Of a stretch of 64,000 bases of DNA, positions 9,801-16,961 are shown in pieces; within the stretch, counting starts at the first letter, position 1; each line of letters opens with the position of its first letter. Below the pieces are notes generated by a model. That model did no database searches. It was not told where the DNA came from and saw only the letters and a list, made by a program, of their open reading frames with translations. The position numbers and the translations under genes were made by a program. The DNA is from Thiomicrorhabdus sp965603495 (GTDB lineage Bacteria; Pseudomonadota; Gammaproteobacteria; Thiomicrospirales; Thiomicrospiraceae). The stretch is taken from assembly GCA_965603495.1 (NCBI GenBank), contig CBFDDF010000001.1:248001-312000 (forward strand), given 5' to 3'.

Positions 9801-9905
9801 GATTTGTAGCGCGAACGGCATCCCGATCAGTAGGCCCGTAAAAACGGCTATGAAAGCGGTGGTCCATTTGTGTTTTTTTGGCCAGTTTAAACAAAATTGA
9901 ATCAT
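6894..9905 (-). CDS. AsmA-like DUF748 envelope protein
   Basis: A 1003-residue protein with one N-terminal membrane helix (residues about 14-36) and a long, low-complexity beta-rich region of repeated L-x-L-x-x-L strands, as in the AsmA/YhdP/DUF748 group. The C-terminus, about 780-960, carries the typical segment I-K-G-N-I-D-S-P-D-F-K-L followed by a helical part. It should span or bridge the periplasm; AsmA-like proteins are linked to lipid transport and outer-membrane homeostasis. It separates bioH from bioF and is probably cotranscribed with them, though no biotin role is known. One ACCAGGCCTGGT element lies inside the gene. No clear ribosome-binding site is seen. Confidence 0.8.
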   Translation of the reverse strand: MIQFCLNWPKKHKWTTAFIAVFTGLLIGMPFALQIGLQQLLLKQGQAHGIEKVEINDIDFNPFMGRLSLNQLTLYREQQVLSKIDQLDLQIRLRDLWKKRLMVESLTLSDTLLPLRLNADNQLEISGFPMPLTPSPESKVEANRSGLAIQFGVKSLHLHNIAIILETPDDKTEFTVKDLQISEENNYARLHLNSLLNNTPLRANLQLHLQTTSPKVVGTLSLKALNLEKFRHLLPELPEHAVLSNDITFTLEKDAKGFALYQQGNWSIEALRYPQGQQNLTLQNFGWHGDLHLFTENTSTNTAGVPKMTLNGQANLQGFNFSDGVSQTQLSHDAVADVNITALLDTENPTISQTGKLIIKQFKFDSPTLNTQNKQTTWRGKIDFGDGTTPFINAHGVLAMTDVKTSLPEQKINLQHQLQANLNLQVDLDDAAQNGLKIQQVGDLFLNDLQVTQAPVQLNLKQIHWNGDLQFAQNPAKADRAADTSITSNGKLKSLGLRALNQQNQLTLAQFDALNISKLRVNQLANISLEHIKLTHLKVAQSKDLKQPGLVSLKNLKLDHAKLQRFNQLTLGTLELQGSDTHLTLDKEGKITELAHLLDSLPGSTVVAEVATQRTDDTVKTAAGEETSTGKSDFHYQLNGLKTTDFHQIHLTNQQIDPPLVKTIQLSTLTLGKLNSQKPLEKTAFSLAFKLDEFSHLNSQGTLQPLNPKFNLEAKTKLEGFSLLELSPLIEQKLGYQIKSGQFSLDATTKIKDNVIDAENQIHLNKFVIAAADKSKTALIEKDFTMPLEAGLALLKDKKDNIDLKLPIKGNIDSPDFKLQAVISKAINSSLIKASRTYLLLALQPFGAILLAGEFAADQLSAVKLQSVNFVPGETTLSLEMLVYMAKIQKLLDERKSIQIKLCGGANELDRKALQQIAVEAAIKAEQKKAAQAAITFDNGDAITPVNKSSKITITDAQLLELAAERQAVIKRHLIKLGSQSKQLILCQPKITDSKQPTVDLGI
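8254..8265. repeat. Iterated palindrome 3
   Basis: Exact copy inside the DUF748 gene; the minus-strand frame reads P-G-L-V. Confidence 0.85.
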
Positions 9906-9986
9906 GTCGTTTAGCGCTCGTGATGGATCTGATTAGGAATGGCGATTGCGTCGATAAGGGCGAGCATCAATTCGCTGAAGAATTTT

Positions 9987-11183
9987 CTATTCTGCCTTTA
10001 ATTCTAACTGAATTTCCGTTAAAGCCTTAAGCAAATCTTGAATCTGCGCTTTGCTGTGGCTCGCTGAGAGCGTGACTCTTAAACGCGCTTGCCCCGTCGG
10101 AACGGTTGGTGGGCGAATAGCGCTTACCCAAAACCCTTTCTGTTTGAGTTTTTCACTCCACATCAAGGCTGTTTCACTGTCGCCCAAGAGTATGGGTTGA
10201 ATGGATGTGGGTGAATCCCATAATTTCAGGCCAATGGTTTTGGCGCCCGTTCTGAATTGTTTAATGTGCTGTTTAAGCGTTTCACGTGAAGCGCCGCCTT
10301 CTTCAGCAGACAATACCAATTTTAAGGCTTCCCGAATCGCTAGTGCGTTGAGTTGTGGCATGGCGGTAGTATAGATATAAGGCCGTGCAAATTGAATTAG
10401 GCTTTCTATCAATACCGCACTGCCAGCGACAAACGCGCCAGAACAACCAAAGGCTTTGCCTAAGGTGCCGACTAAAATGGTGTTTTCGTCGGGCTCTAAA
10501 CCAAAGTATTCAAAACAGCCCTTGCCGTGTTCACCCAAACAACCAAAGCCGTGGGCATCATCGACTAATAACCAGGCCTGGTAAGTTTGCGCGAGCCTTT
10601 GAATATCCTTTAATGGCGCTAAATCACCATCCATACTGAAAACGCCATCGGTGACAATCATGATTTGGCCGTCTTGACCGGATGCTTGTTGCAATCGGCG
10701 CTCTAAGGCTTGCATATCCAAATGTGGATAGCGTTTTAGAGTGGCATCGGACTGTAATGCTCCATCTATCAAGGAAGCATGATTGAGTTTGTCAGCAAGA
10801 ATGGTATCGCCCGGTTGCATCAAAACTTGCTGCACCGCGAGGTTGGCCATATAGCCGGTAGAAAACAGCAGAGCGCGCTCACAGCCTAACCAGTCGGCAA
10901 TCTCATCCTCGGCAATATGATGTTGTAGGTGATGCCCTGTCACCAAATGGGCGGCACCAGAGCCATAACTGATCTCATCCGTCTGCATGGCCTGACTTAA
11001 GGTTTGTTTAATCTGCGGGTGATTTGCCAGCCCTAAATAATCATTGGATGAGAAATTGATGACCTGCAAACCGTTGATTTGCATGCTGGCGGTTTGTGCA
11101 GACGTGACGAGTGGGCGACTACGATACAGGTGCTGTTGTCGACGTTCTTCTAGAAGGGGTTGGAAGCGGTCTTTAATAGACAT
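9987..11183 (-). CDS. bioF: 8-amino-7-oxononanoate synthase BioF
   Basis: BioF is the PLP enzyme that condenses pimeloyl-ACP with alanine. Its 398 residues include N-F-S-S-N-D-Y-L-G-L (44-53), the substrate loop D-K-L-N-H-A-S-L-I-D (131-140), the cofactor contact V-D-D-A-H-G-F-G (207-214) and the PLP lysine in G-T-L-G-K-A-F-G (Lys243). The length is normal for the family. It lies between bioB (65 bases upstream) and the DUF748 gene. A copy of the iterated palindrome encodes Q-A-W at 202-204, immediately before the conserved V-D-D-A-H strand. Confidence 0.95.
   Translation of the reverse strand: MSIKDRFQPLLEERRQQHLYRSRPLVTSAQTASMQINGLQVINFSSNDYLGLANHPQIKQTLSQAMQTDEISYGSGAAHLVTGHHLQHHIAEDEIADWLGCERALLFSTGYMANLAVQQVLMQPGDTILADKLNHASLIDGALQSDATLKRYPHLDMQALERRLQQASGQDGQIMIVTDGVFSMDGDLAPLKDIQRLAQTYQAWLLVDDAHGFGCLGEHGKGCFEYFGLEPDENTILVGTLGKAFGCSGAFVAGSAVLIESLIQFARPYIYTTAMPQLNALAIREALKLVLSAEEGGASRETLKQHIKQFRTGAKTIGLKLWDSPTSIQPILLGDSETALMWSEKLKQKGFWVSAIRPPTVPTGQARLRVTLSASHSKAQIQDLLKALTEIQLELKAE
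10571..10582. repeat. Iterated palindrome 4
   Basis: Exact copy inside bioF, encoding Q-A-W at residues 202-204. Confidence 0.85.
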
Positions 11184-11248
11184 GGAATTCAGTTACTCAG
11201 GTTATTTAATTTACAGGAAGTAAGTTGATTAACCCGAGTAAAGTCTCT

Positions 11249-12289
11249 CTAAGCCGACAGTTCGGTGATTTGCTCAGCCATCTTTTGTGCGGCCGCTTCG
11301 GCTTTGACATTGTGTTGCATAGTAATGCCCAACTTGGCAAACAGTTGAATGTCGTGGTCGGACTCTGGATTTTCGGTGGTCAGCAACTTATCGCCGTAGA
11401 AAATCGAGTTAGCACCGGCTAAGAAACACAAAGACTGCGCTTCGTCAGTCAAGGTCATACGACCAGCAGATAGACGGACATAAGTTTGCGGCATAACAAT
11501 ACGTGCCGCGGCAATCACGCGGATAAATTCGAAAGAGTCAGTTTGATCTTTCATGTGCGCTAAAGGCGTGCCTTCAATCGGAACCAATAAATTAATCGGG
11601 ACAGAATTTGGGTGAACACGCATGGTCGCGAAGGTGCGCAACAACTCGGCACGATCTTTATGCTGTTCACCCATGCCGATAATGCCACCAGAACAGACGT
11701 TAATGCCGGCTTTTTGTACCTTATCAATGGTATCTAAACGATCTTGAAAGCTACGCGTGGTAATGACTTGTGGATAGAACGCTTCAGAGGTGTCAAGGTT
11801 GTGATTGTAGTAATCTAAGCCGACTTCTTTAAGTTGTTGGGTCTGTTCGTCAGTCAGCATGCCTAACGTCAAACAGGTTTCTAGACCCAAGTCCTTAACG
11901 ACACGCACCATCTCTAAAACACGTGGAAAATCTCTTTTAGTCGGATTACGCCAAGCCGCACCCATACACAAACGGGTCGCACCACGTTCTTTAGCCACCA
12001 AAGCTTGCTCGATGACTTCTTGAACTTCCATCATCAGCTCTTTTTCTAGCCCGGTATGGTTACGCGCACTTTGCGAACAATAAGAACAATCTTCGGCGCA
12101 ACCACCCGATTTGATATTCACCAGTGTGCTGGTTTGAATGGTATTCGGATTGAAATGTTGGCGATGCGCCAGTTGCGCCTGAAACATAAGGTCGTTGAAA
12201 GGTTGGTCCATAATGGCGCGAATCTCATCAAGCGTCCAATCGTGTCTTACCTGGCCTACGTTTTCCATGTTCATATGCTGTTTGTCCAT
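11249..12289 (-). CDS. bioB: Biotin synthase BioB
   Basis: A radical-SAM enzyme that inserts sulfur into dethiobiotin. The 346-residue sequence has the radical-SAM cluster ligands C64-A-E-D-C68-S-Y-C71, V-N-I-K-S-G-G before them, and the BioB signatures G-A-A-W-R-N-P, Y-Y-N-H-N-L-D-T and S-A-G-R. It is the first gene of the minus-strand biotin cluster. The N-terminus has three near-by Met codons and no clear ribosome-binding site, so the start may be a few residues later. A TATAAT box at 12352-12347 and GATATC repeats lie upstream. bioA and bioD are not in the window. Confidence 0.95.
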   Translation of the reverse strand: MDKQHMNMENVGQVRHDWTLDEIRAIMDQPFNDLMFQAQLAHRQHFNPNTIQTSTLVNIKSGGCAEDCSYCSQSARNHTGLEKELMMEVQEVIEQALVAKERGATRLCMGAAWRNPTKRDFPRVLEMVRVVKDLGLETCLTLGMLTDEQTQQLKEVGLDYYNHNLDTSEAFYPQVITTRSFQDRLDTIDKVQKAGINVCSGGIIGMGEQHKDRAELLRTFATMRVHPNSVPINLLVPIEGTPLAHMKDQTDSFEFIRVIAAARIVMPQTYVRLSAGRMTLTDEAQSLCFLAGANSIFYGDKLLTTENPESDHDIQLFAKLGITMQHNVKAEAAAQKMAEQITELSA

Positions 12290-12311
12290 TGTTCGGTGTA
12301 ATATCGGTAAT

Positions 12312-12361
12312 GATATCAGTAAATGAATACTGACAGATTAAGGCGTATTATAACTGATATC
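12312..12361. promoter_or_regulatory. GATATCAGT/ACTGATATC inverted repeat between bioB and comF
   Basis: GATATCAGT (12312-12320) and its exact reverse complement ACTGATATC (12353-12361) are separated by 32 bases and flank the proposed bioB -10 box. A third GATATC lies at 12367-12372. It does not match the BirA operator (TTGTAAACC-type). A repressor site controlling biotin genes is a guess. Confidence 0.4.
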
Positions 12362-12374
12362 TAAAGGATATCGA
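12347..12374 (-). promoter_or_regulatory. Candidate bioB promoter
   Basis: Read on the minus strand, a perfect TATAAT occupies 12352-12347. TCGATA (4 of 6 matches to TTGACA) lies 16 bases upstream at 12374-12369. Transcription would begin near 12340, giving a leader of about 50 bases before bioB. One GATATC copy lies in the spacer and another overlaps the -35 region, as repressor operators often do. Assignment is by pattern only. Confidence 0.45.
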
Positions 12375-12426
12375 TTAGATTCCCTTATGAGATGTCTTGG
12401 GGCAATCCCTTCTGTAAGGAGTCAGT

Positions 12427-13104
12427 ATGCATGACCTTGAAAAATGGCTATTACCTCCACGCTGCGTCCTAACAGGAGAGGTTGGTGGTGAAGCCGATTT
12501 GTCTGAGGCGCTTATTCAAACCCTGAAACGACCGACACAAGTTTGCCCTTTATGCTGCGAACCGAGCTTACAGGCCGATTTATGCGGTGCTTGTTTGACT
12601 AATCCGCCGGCTTTTTCTCGTACTCAAGTCGGTTTTTATTTTGCGGAGCCGTTGGATAAGCTTATTTATGATTTTAAATATCACCGTAAAGCCAGTTATG
12701 CACGATTGTTTGCAGAGCTGATGTCTAGTCGATTAGAGTTGGATCAGGTTGAGGCATTGGTCGCGATTCCTACCCACCCATTAAGGCGGCGAATCCGCGG
12801 CTATAACCAGGCGGAGTTGTTAGCCGAAGCCTTAGGTAAACTGCTACAACTACCAGTTATCAAACAAGCGGTAGTGCGCATTACAAATACCCCATCACAA
12901 ACCCATTTAACCGCCCGTGAACGCAAACAGAATCTCAAAAATGCTTTTCAGATCAACCCTGAGCGCTTACAGGGATTGTCGCATATCGCATTACTGGACG
13001 ATGTCATCACCACAGGTTCAACCATGCAACAAGTGGCTGAATTAATTCATCAAAAGACGGCGATAAAAACCTGCCAGGCCTGGTCGGTCGCTAAAACGAA
13101 GTGA
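12427..13104 (+). CDS. ComF/GntX-family phosphoribosyltransferase-like protein
   Basis: A 225-residue ComF-family protein. The N-terminus carries zinc-binding-type cysteines (C40, C43, C53, C56). The C-terminal half is a type I phosphoribosyltransferase fold with the PRPP loop L-L-D-D-V-I-T-T-G-S-T (189-199) and the R-R-R-I-R-G-Y-N-Q-A-E-L motif (120-131). In naturally competent bacteria ComF is needed for DNA uptake; GntX is the E. coli homologue. It is divergent from bioB, a common pairing in gammaproteobacteria. The last codons contain one iterated palindrome encoding C-Q-A-W-S. Confidence 0.85.
   Translation: MHDLEKWLLPPRCVLTGEVGGEADLSEALIQTLKRPTQVCPLCCEPSLQADLCGACLTNPPAFSRTQVGFYFAEPLDKLIYDFKYHRKASYARLFAELMSSRLELDQVEALVAIPTHPLRRRIRGYNQAELLAEALGKLLQLPVIKQAVVRITNTPSQTHLTARERKQNLKNAFQINPERLQGLSHIALLDDVITTGSTMQQVAELIHQKTAIKTCQAWSVAKTK
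13073..13084. repeat. Iterated palindrome 5
   Basis: Core CCAGGCCTGG with G at the first base of the 12-mer. In the last codons of the comF-like gene (Q-A-W). Confidence 0.8.
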
Positions 13105-13197
13105 TCGAATTCAAAGCCATTAATTTAATCGTAGTACAGCTGGTTTCCGCCTATAATCCACTGATAAAATATCAATAATTCATGACAAGGAATGGGT

Positions 13198-14106
13198 ATG
13201 TCAGCTGATATTCAACATGTATCACATCATCACAATCACATCGCTAAGCCAGATAGACACAATCAAAAGAAAGTGCTGATTGCCGCGCTGATTACCGCCA
13301 GTTATATGTTTGTGGAGATTATTGGCGGCTTGTGGGTAAACTCGATTGCCCTGGTTGCAGACGGGGTGCATATGATGACCGATGCGCTGGCCTTAGGGCT
13401 TGCCTGGTGGGGGTTTTATATGAGCCATAGACCTGCTACCGAACGTATGACCTTTGGCTTTCAACGTTTACAAATTCTGACGGCGTTTGTGAATGGTTTT
13501 ACGTTGCTATTGATTGTCGGCGGCATTGTTTTTATGGCGATTCATCGTATTCTGGAACCGCAGCAGGTAATGGGCAAAGAGATGTTTATCATTGCTGTTA
13601 TCGGTTTATTGAATAACCTGTTTGTTTTCTGGCTATTACACTCAGGTGACCAAAGCAATATGAATATGCGCGGCGCAACTCTACACTTTTTAGGCGATAC
13701 CTTAGGCTCGGTGGCGGTCATTACCGGGGCAATTATTATCTTTTACACCGGTTGGATGCTGGTAGATCCTTTATTGTCGATACTGATGGCAGCCATTATT
13801 GCGGTTGGGGCTTATCGCTTAACCAAAGAGTCAGGGCATATTTTATTGGAAGGTGTGCCAGCCGGTTATGAGATTCAATGCATTGCAGAAGATTTAGAAA
13901 AACACTTCGAATACCTGACCGCTGTACATCATATTCATCTGTGGGCCATTAACGAAGATCACGTGATGATGACTCTGCATGCAAAAATCGATTTAGATCA
14001 TGTTAATGATGCGACCTTGTCTGAGATTAAGCAGTATCTATTGGACGTTCACAAAATACATCATGTGACCTTGCAGTTGGAAACGGAATTTGTCGTAGCT
14101 GCATAA
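13198..14106 (+). CDS. Cation diffusion facilitator (CzcD/ZitB-like)
   Basis: An inner-membrane proton/metal antiporter, most likely exporting Zn2+ and related ions. After a His-rich N-terminus there are six predicted helices, with the paired metal-site motifs D-G-V-H-M-M-T-D (helix 2) and L-H-F-L-G-D (helix 5). The cytoplasmic C-terminal domain, about residues 215-300, contains H-H-I-H-L-W-A-I. An in-frame ATG at 13192 precedes this one, but AAGG at 13187-13190 is better spaced for ATG 13198, giving a 302-residue protein. It stands alone between comF and the convergent metalloprotease. Confidence 0.9.
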   Translation: MSADIQHVSHHHNHIAKPDRHNQKKVLIAALITASYMFVEIIGGLWVNSIALVADGVHMMTDALALGLAWWGFYMSHRPATERMTFGFQRLQILTAFVNGFTLLLIVGGIVFMAIHRILEPQQVMGKEMFIIAVIGLLNNLFVFWLLHSGDQSNMNMRGATLHFLGDTLGSVAVITGAIIIFYTGWMLVDPLLSILMAAIIAVGAYRLTKESGHILLEGVPAGYEIQCIAEDLEKHFEYLTAVHHIHLWAINEDHVMMTLHAKIDLDHVNDATLSEIKQYLLDVHKIHHVTLQLETEFVVAA

Positions 14107-14170
14107 GTGCCTATCCTTAACGTCGCTAACCTCATGACCTTTGTGGTTGGCGCACCCTCATTCGGGTGGT

Positions 14171-14857
14171 TTAGCGCTTCAGTGCTTTTAACCACTTCCA
14201 TAAATTAAATAGACTTGATAAAGATGCGGCTACATAAGTCATCGCACAGGCAAATAATATCTTTTTGGCAATTTTGTGATCTTTTTGACTCAGATAGCCG
14301 CCTGTTTCGAGTAGGGGTAAAGCCCGTTTAAAACTAGCATCAAACTCAACCGGCAAAGTGCTGAGGTGAATAATCACTGGCACGCCCATCGCGATAAATC
14401 CTGCACCAAAAGTCATAATGCCGACCATTGGCGAATGGGTCAATGGAATCAGAATCGGCGTGAGCATTAAAGCGAAACCGGCGAACTTTTGCATAATTGC
14501 CGCACGTTCAATCAAAGCGGTACGTTGCTTGAGCTCGGGGTAATCTTCTTTATCCTGTAAAGCATGACCCATTTCATGGGCGACCGTGGTGATGGCTGTC
14601 AGGGAGTTCGAGTGGGCATTGGCGGTTGAGATACGCACCACCTTTTCGATGGGGTCGTAATGGTCACCTTGATCGGTCTCTTCGATTCGTACACCCTTTA
14701 ACTCTAGTTTGTTTACTAGATGTTCGGCAAACTGCAAGCCACTTCCTGGGATGTCAGGGTGTGGTTTGCGGTGTTTATTGAGGATATGTTTAGTCCACAA
14801 GCTGGGGAGCGAGGTGAGAATAAACAACAAAACGAAGCCGACGATTAAAAAGCCCAT
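14171..14857 (-). CDS. YugP-type zinc metallopeptidase, membrane
   Basis: A 228-residue member of the YugP/Zn_peptidase_2 family. An N-terminal helix (about 2-20) anchors the protein. The zinc site H-E-M-G-H is at residues 94-98, and further helices run at about 118-165 and 205-222, separated by L-P-V-E-F-D-A-S, another family hallmark. The substrates of these membrane proteases are not established. It is convergent with the cation exporter and lies 85 bases downstream of the DUF255 gene on the same strand; no shared pathway is evident. Confidence 0.82.
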   Translation of the reverse strand: MGFLIVGFVLLFILTSLPSLWTKHILNKHRKPHPDIPGSGLQFAEHLVNKLELKGVRIEETDQGDHYDPIEKVVRISTANAHSNSLTAITTVAHEMGHALQDKEDYPELKQRTALIERAAIMQKFAGFALMLTPILIPLTHSPMVGIMTFGAGFIAMGVPVIIHLSTLPVEFDASFKRALPLLETGGYLSQKDHKIAKKILFACAMTYVAASLSSLFNLWKWLKALKR

Positions 14858-14942
14858 GCGATAGAGTCCATGTCATTTGTGTTAAAAGGGGTCAGCAAAA
14901 AAAAGCGCCTAGCTTGCTAATAAGTCAAAAAAAATGAAAGGC

Positions 14943-16961
14943 TTATTCTACGTCATTTGTCGTTTGTTGATGGTGCTGAATACAGTCTAAGGTATTTAGA
15001 TAAGTTGCATAATTCAGCGGGTTGCCCAAGAGGGTTTTACCGGCAAAGCCCACTGATTCTGGTTGTAGGCAACTGATTATGGCGGTCGGGCTCGGAATTG
15101 CATTGTCGGCCATCAACCATTCTCCCTGTTGGCCTGGTAGTAATGGCGCGTGGTGATATTGCCAGCCTGATTTGGTATAGAATCTTTGGCTGATAGTTTG
15201 CTCAAGTGCTTTAATCTCGGTTTGATAAGTCGTTTGCGATGTCAGTTTGTGCCAATCGGTGATGCCTTGATAAATAAACGCATAATCCTGCAAGTTCGCC
15301 TCCCCCATATTCAATCCATCTACCGATAATGCACGCGGAGGATGCTTTTTCATTATATGACGCATCAAAACCTTTGCCAGTTGATTGGCCTGTCTAAGAT
15401 AAACGGGATTCTTGAGTACGGCATAAGCTCGACTTAACGCCGACAAAACCAGGCCATTCCAGCCGAGTATGCTTTTACTATCAATCGGGATCTGTGGCGG
15501 GTTGGTTTGTAACTTGGCGCGTATTGTTGGCCACAACTGGCTATTTTTTCCTGTTAGTGGAGATGGATGCCAACCCAATAGATCATAAGGCGCGGGTTTA
15601 GAAAGTGACCAGGCCTGGTCAATTGCTGAGAATTCTTGTTTTGTGAGCTGTTGTTGCAGTCGGGATTTGGTCCATAAATAATCGCCGCCTTCTACATTGT
15701 GGGCATCAATCGCCGATTGACTGCTTTGATAAAGTTGAGTCGCTGGATTGTATAGATGCGCTTGCAAATAGCTGAGCGTGGCTAAAGCTGTCTGTAGATG
15801 ATCTGGTCGTTTAAAACGTTGGCCGGCTTGTAGATAGAGATCCGCCAATAAAGCATTGGTGTAAGCCATTTTCTCAAAGTGTGGAGTCTGCCATTCTGGG
15901 TCTACGGTATAGCGGTAAAATCCACCGTGAATATGGTCAAATAGATGCTCGGACTGCATTTGGTCTAGCGTTAACAGTAACCACTCTTCAATGGGGGCGG
16001 GTAAATTTTCAATACGCATTACGGTTTGCAGAAGTGGCGCTTGTGGAAATTTACTTGCACTGCTTTTTAGGCCGCCACTTAAGTCATCTTTAGCGCGCTC
16101 CACTTGCTGTAATAATTGCTGTAAAAATTCTGAATGGGTGACGGTAAAAGTTTGGGGACGACTTAATGGCTCTACGGATTGTTGCGCTAAGGCGCGAATT
16201 TTATCCGGCTGTTTATTCCAAAGTTCAACAATACGTTGCAGGGTGTTATTGAATACGGGATTTGGAAGGTAGATAAAAGATGCAAACGGATAGCCTTCTG
16301 GCGTGAGTATTACATGCTGGGGCCAGCCTGCTTGGCCAGTGGTCTTTTGGGCAAATTCAATTAGGGTTTTATCGAGTTCAGGATTGAGTTCTCGGTCAAT
16401 TTTGACAGAGATGAAGTGCTTATTGAGATAGGCTGCGGTTTTAAGGTTGTGGTAGTTTTCCCGCTGCATTACATGACACCAATGACAGGAAAAATAGCCA
16501 CTAGAGATAAATAGGGGTTTGTTCTCGATTTGAGCCTTTTTTAACACATCTGCATTCCAGAGATGCCAATCTACGGGGTCATGGCCATGCATTGCTAAAT
16601 AAGGGCTAGGATGTTGATCGAGTTGATTGGCATTGTTTGGCGTTGAGGTCGACGCGTCGCCTGAAAGCGGGTGCGCTAGGAGAAAAAAGGTGAATAGCAA
16701 TAACACGGTCTGTTTTAAAGAGTGATATCGGTTTGGGTCTTGTAAAGAGAGGTGTTGCGGGCTGTTTGGGGGTGTTTTTGAATGTTTGATAACACGATTT
16801 TTTAAACCTACCAGGCCTGGTAGGTTTAAAAATAGAAGGCTTTTAAAGGTATCGTTGAGCCAGTTGCTATTTGTTATCGCCAGAAGTTTCGTCTGCTGCA
16901 TCTGATTTTGAGTCTGATTCAGTTGATGGGTTTTCAGAGTCGGTCGGAGTAGATGTTTCAT
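14943..16961 (-). CDS. DUF255 thioredoxin-fold protein (YyaL/SPATA20-like)
   Basis: A large protein of the DUF255 family. P-Y-L-A-M-H-G-H-D-P-V-D-W (120-132) and S-C-H-W-C-H-V-M (158-165) mark the N-terminal thioredoxin-like domain, followed by an (alpha/alpha)6-barrel-like region containing G-G-F-Y-R-Y-T-V-D and E-G-G-D-Y-L-W. Residues about 81-102 look like a signal peptide, so export is likely. The start is unsettled. The first ATG (16961) and the next (16901) both lie inside tatC, leaving about 80 residues ahead of the signal peptide. No later ATG fits, so a GTG/TTG start near 16710 is possible. A 34-base perfect palindrome falls in this doubtful N-terminal part. Function is unknown. Confidence 0.75.
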   Translation of the reverse strand: MKHLLRPTLKTHQLNQTQNQMQQTKLLAITNSNWLNDTFKSLLFLNLPGLVGLKNRVIKHSKTPPNSPQHLSLQDPNRYHSLKQTVLLLFTFFLLAHPLSGDASTSTPNNANQLDQHPSPYLAMHGHDPVDWHLWNADVLKKAQIENKPLFISSGYFSCHWCHVMQRENYHNLKTAAYLNKHFISVKIDRELNPELDKTLIEFAQKTTGQAGWPQHVILTPEGYPFASFIYLPNPVFNNTLQRIVELWNKQPDKIRALAQQSVEPLSRPQTFTVTHSEFLQQLLQQVERAKDDLSGGLKSSASKFPQAPLLQTVMRIENLPAPIEEWLLLTLDQMQSEHLFDHIHGGFYRYTVDPEWQTPHFEKMAYTNALLADLYLQAGQRFKRPDHLQTALATLSYLQAHLYNPATQLYQSSQSAIDAHNVEGGDYLWTKSRLQQQLTKQEFSAIDQAWSLSKPAPYDLLGWHPSPLTGKNSQLWPTIRAKLQTNPPQIPIDSKSILGWNGLVLSALSRAYAVLKNPVYLRQANQLAKVLMRHIMKKHPPRALSVDGLNMGEANLQDYAFIYQGITDWHKLTSQTTYQTEIKALEQTISQRFYTKSGWQYHHAPLLPGQQGEWLMADNAIPSPTAIISCLQPESVGFAGKTLLGNPLNYATYLNTLDCIQHHQQTTNDVE
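15608..15619. repeat. Iterated palindrome 6
   Basis: Exact copy, 14-base palindrome with G/C flanks, inside the DUF255 gene (D-Q-A-W-S). Confidence 0.85.
16799..16832. repeat. Iterated palindrome 7, 34 bases long
   Basis: Core ACCAGGCCTGGT at 16810-16821 extended to a perfect 34-base palindrome (TTTTTAAACCT on the left arm). It lies just after tatC, in the doubtful N-terminal part of the DUF255 frame. Confidence 0.9.

Noticed and set aside
14107..14170. Terminator between the cation exporter and the YugP-like gene
   Set aside because: A 5-bp CACCC/GGGTG hairpin has a short T-run; too weak to call.
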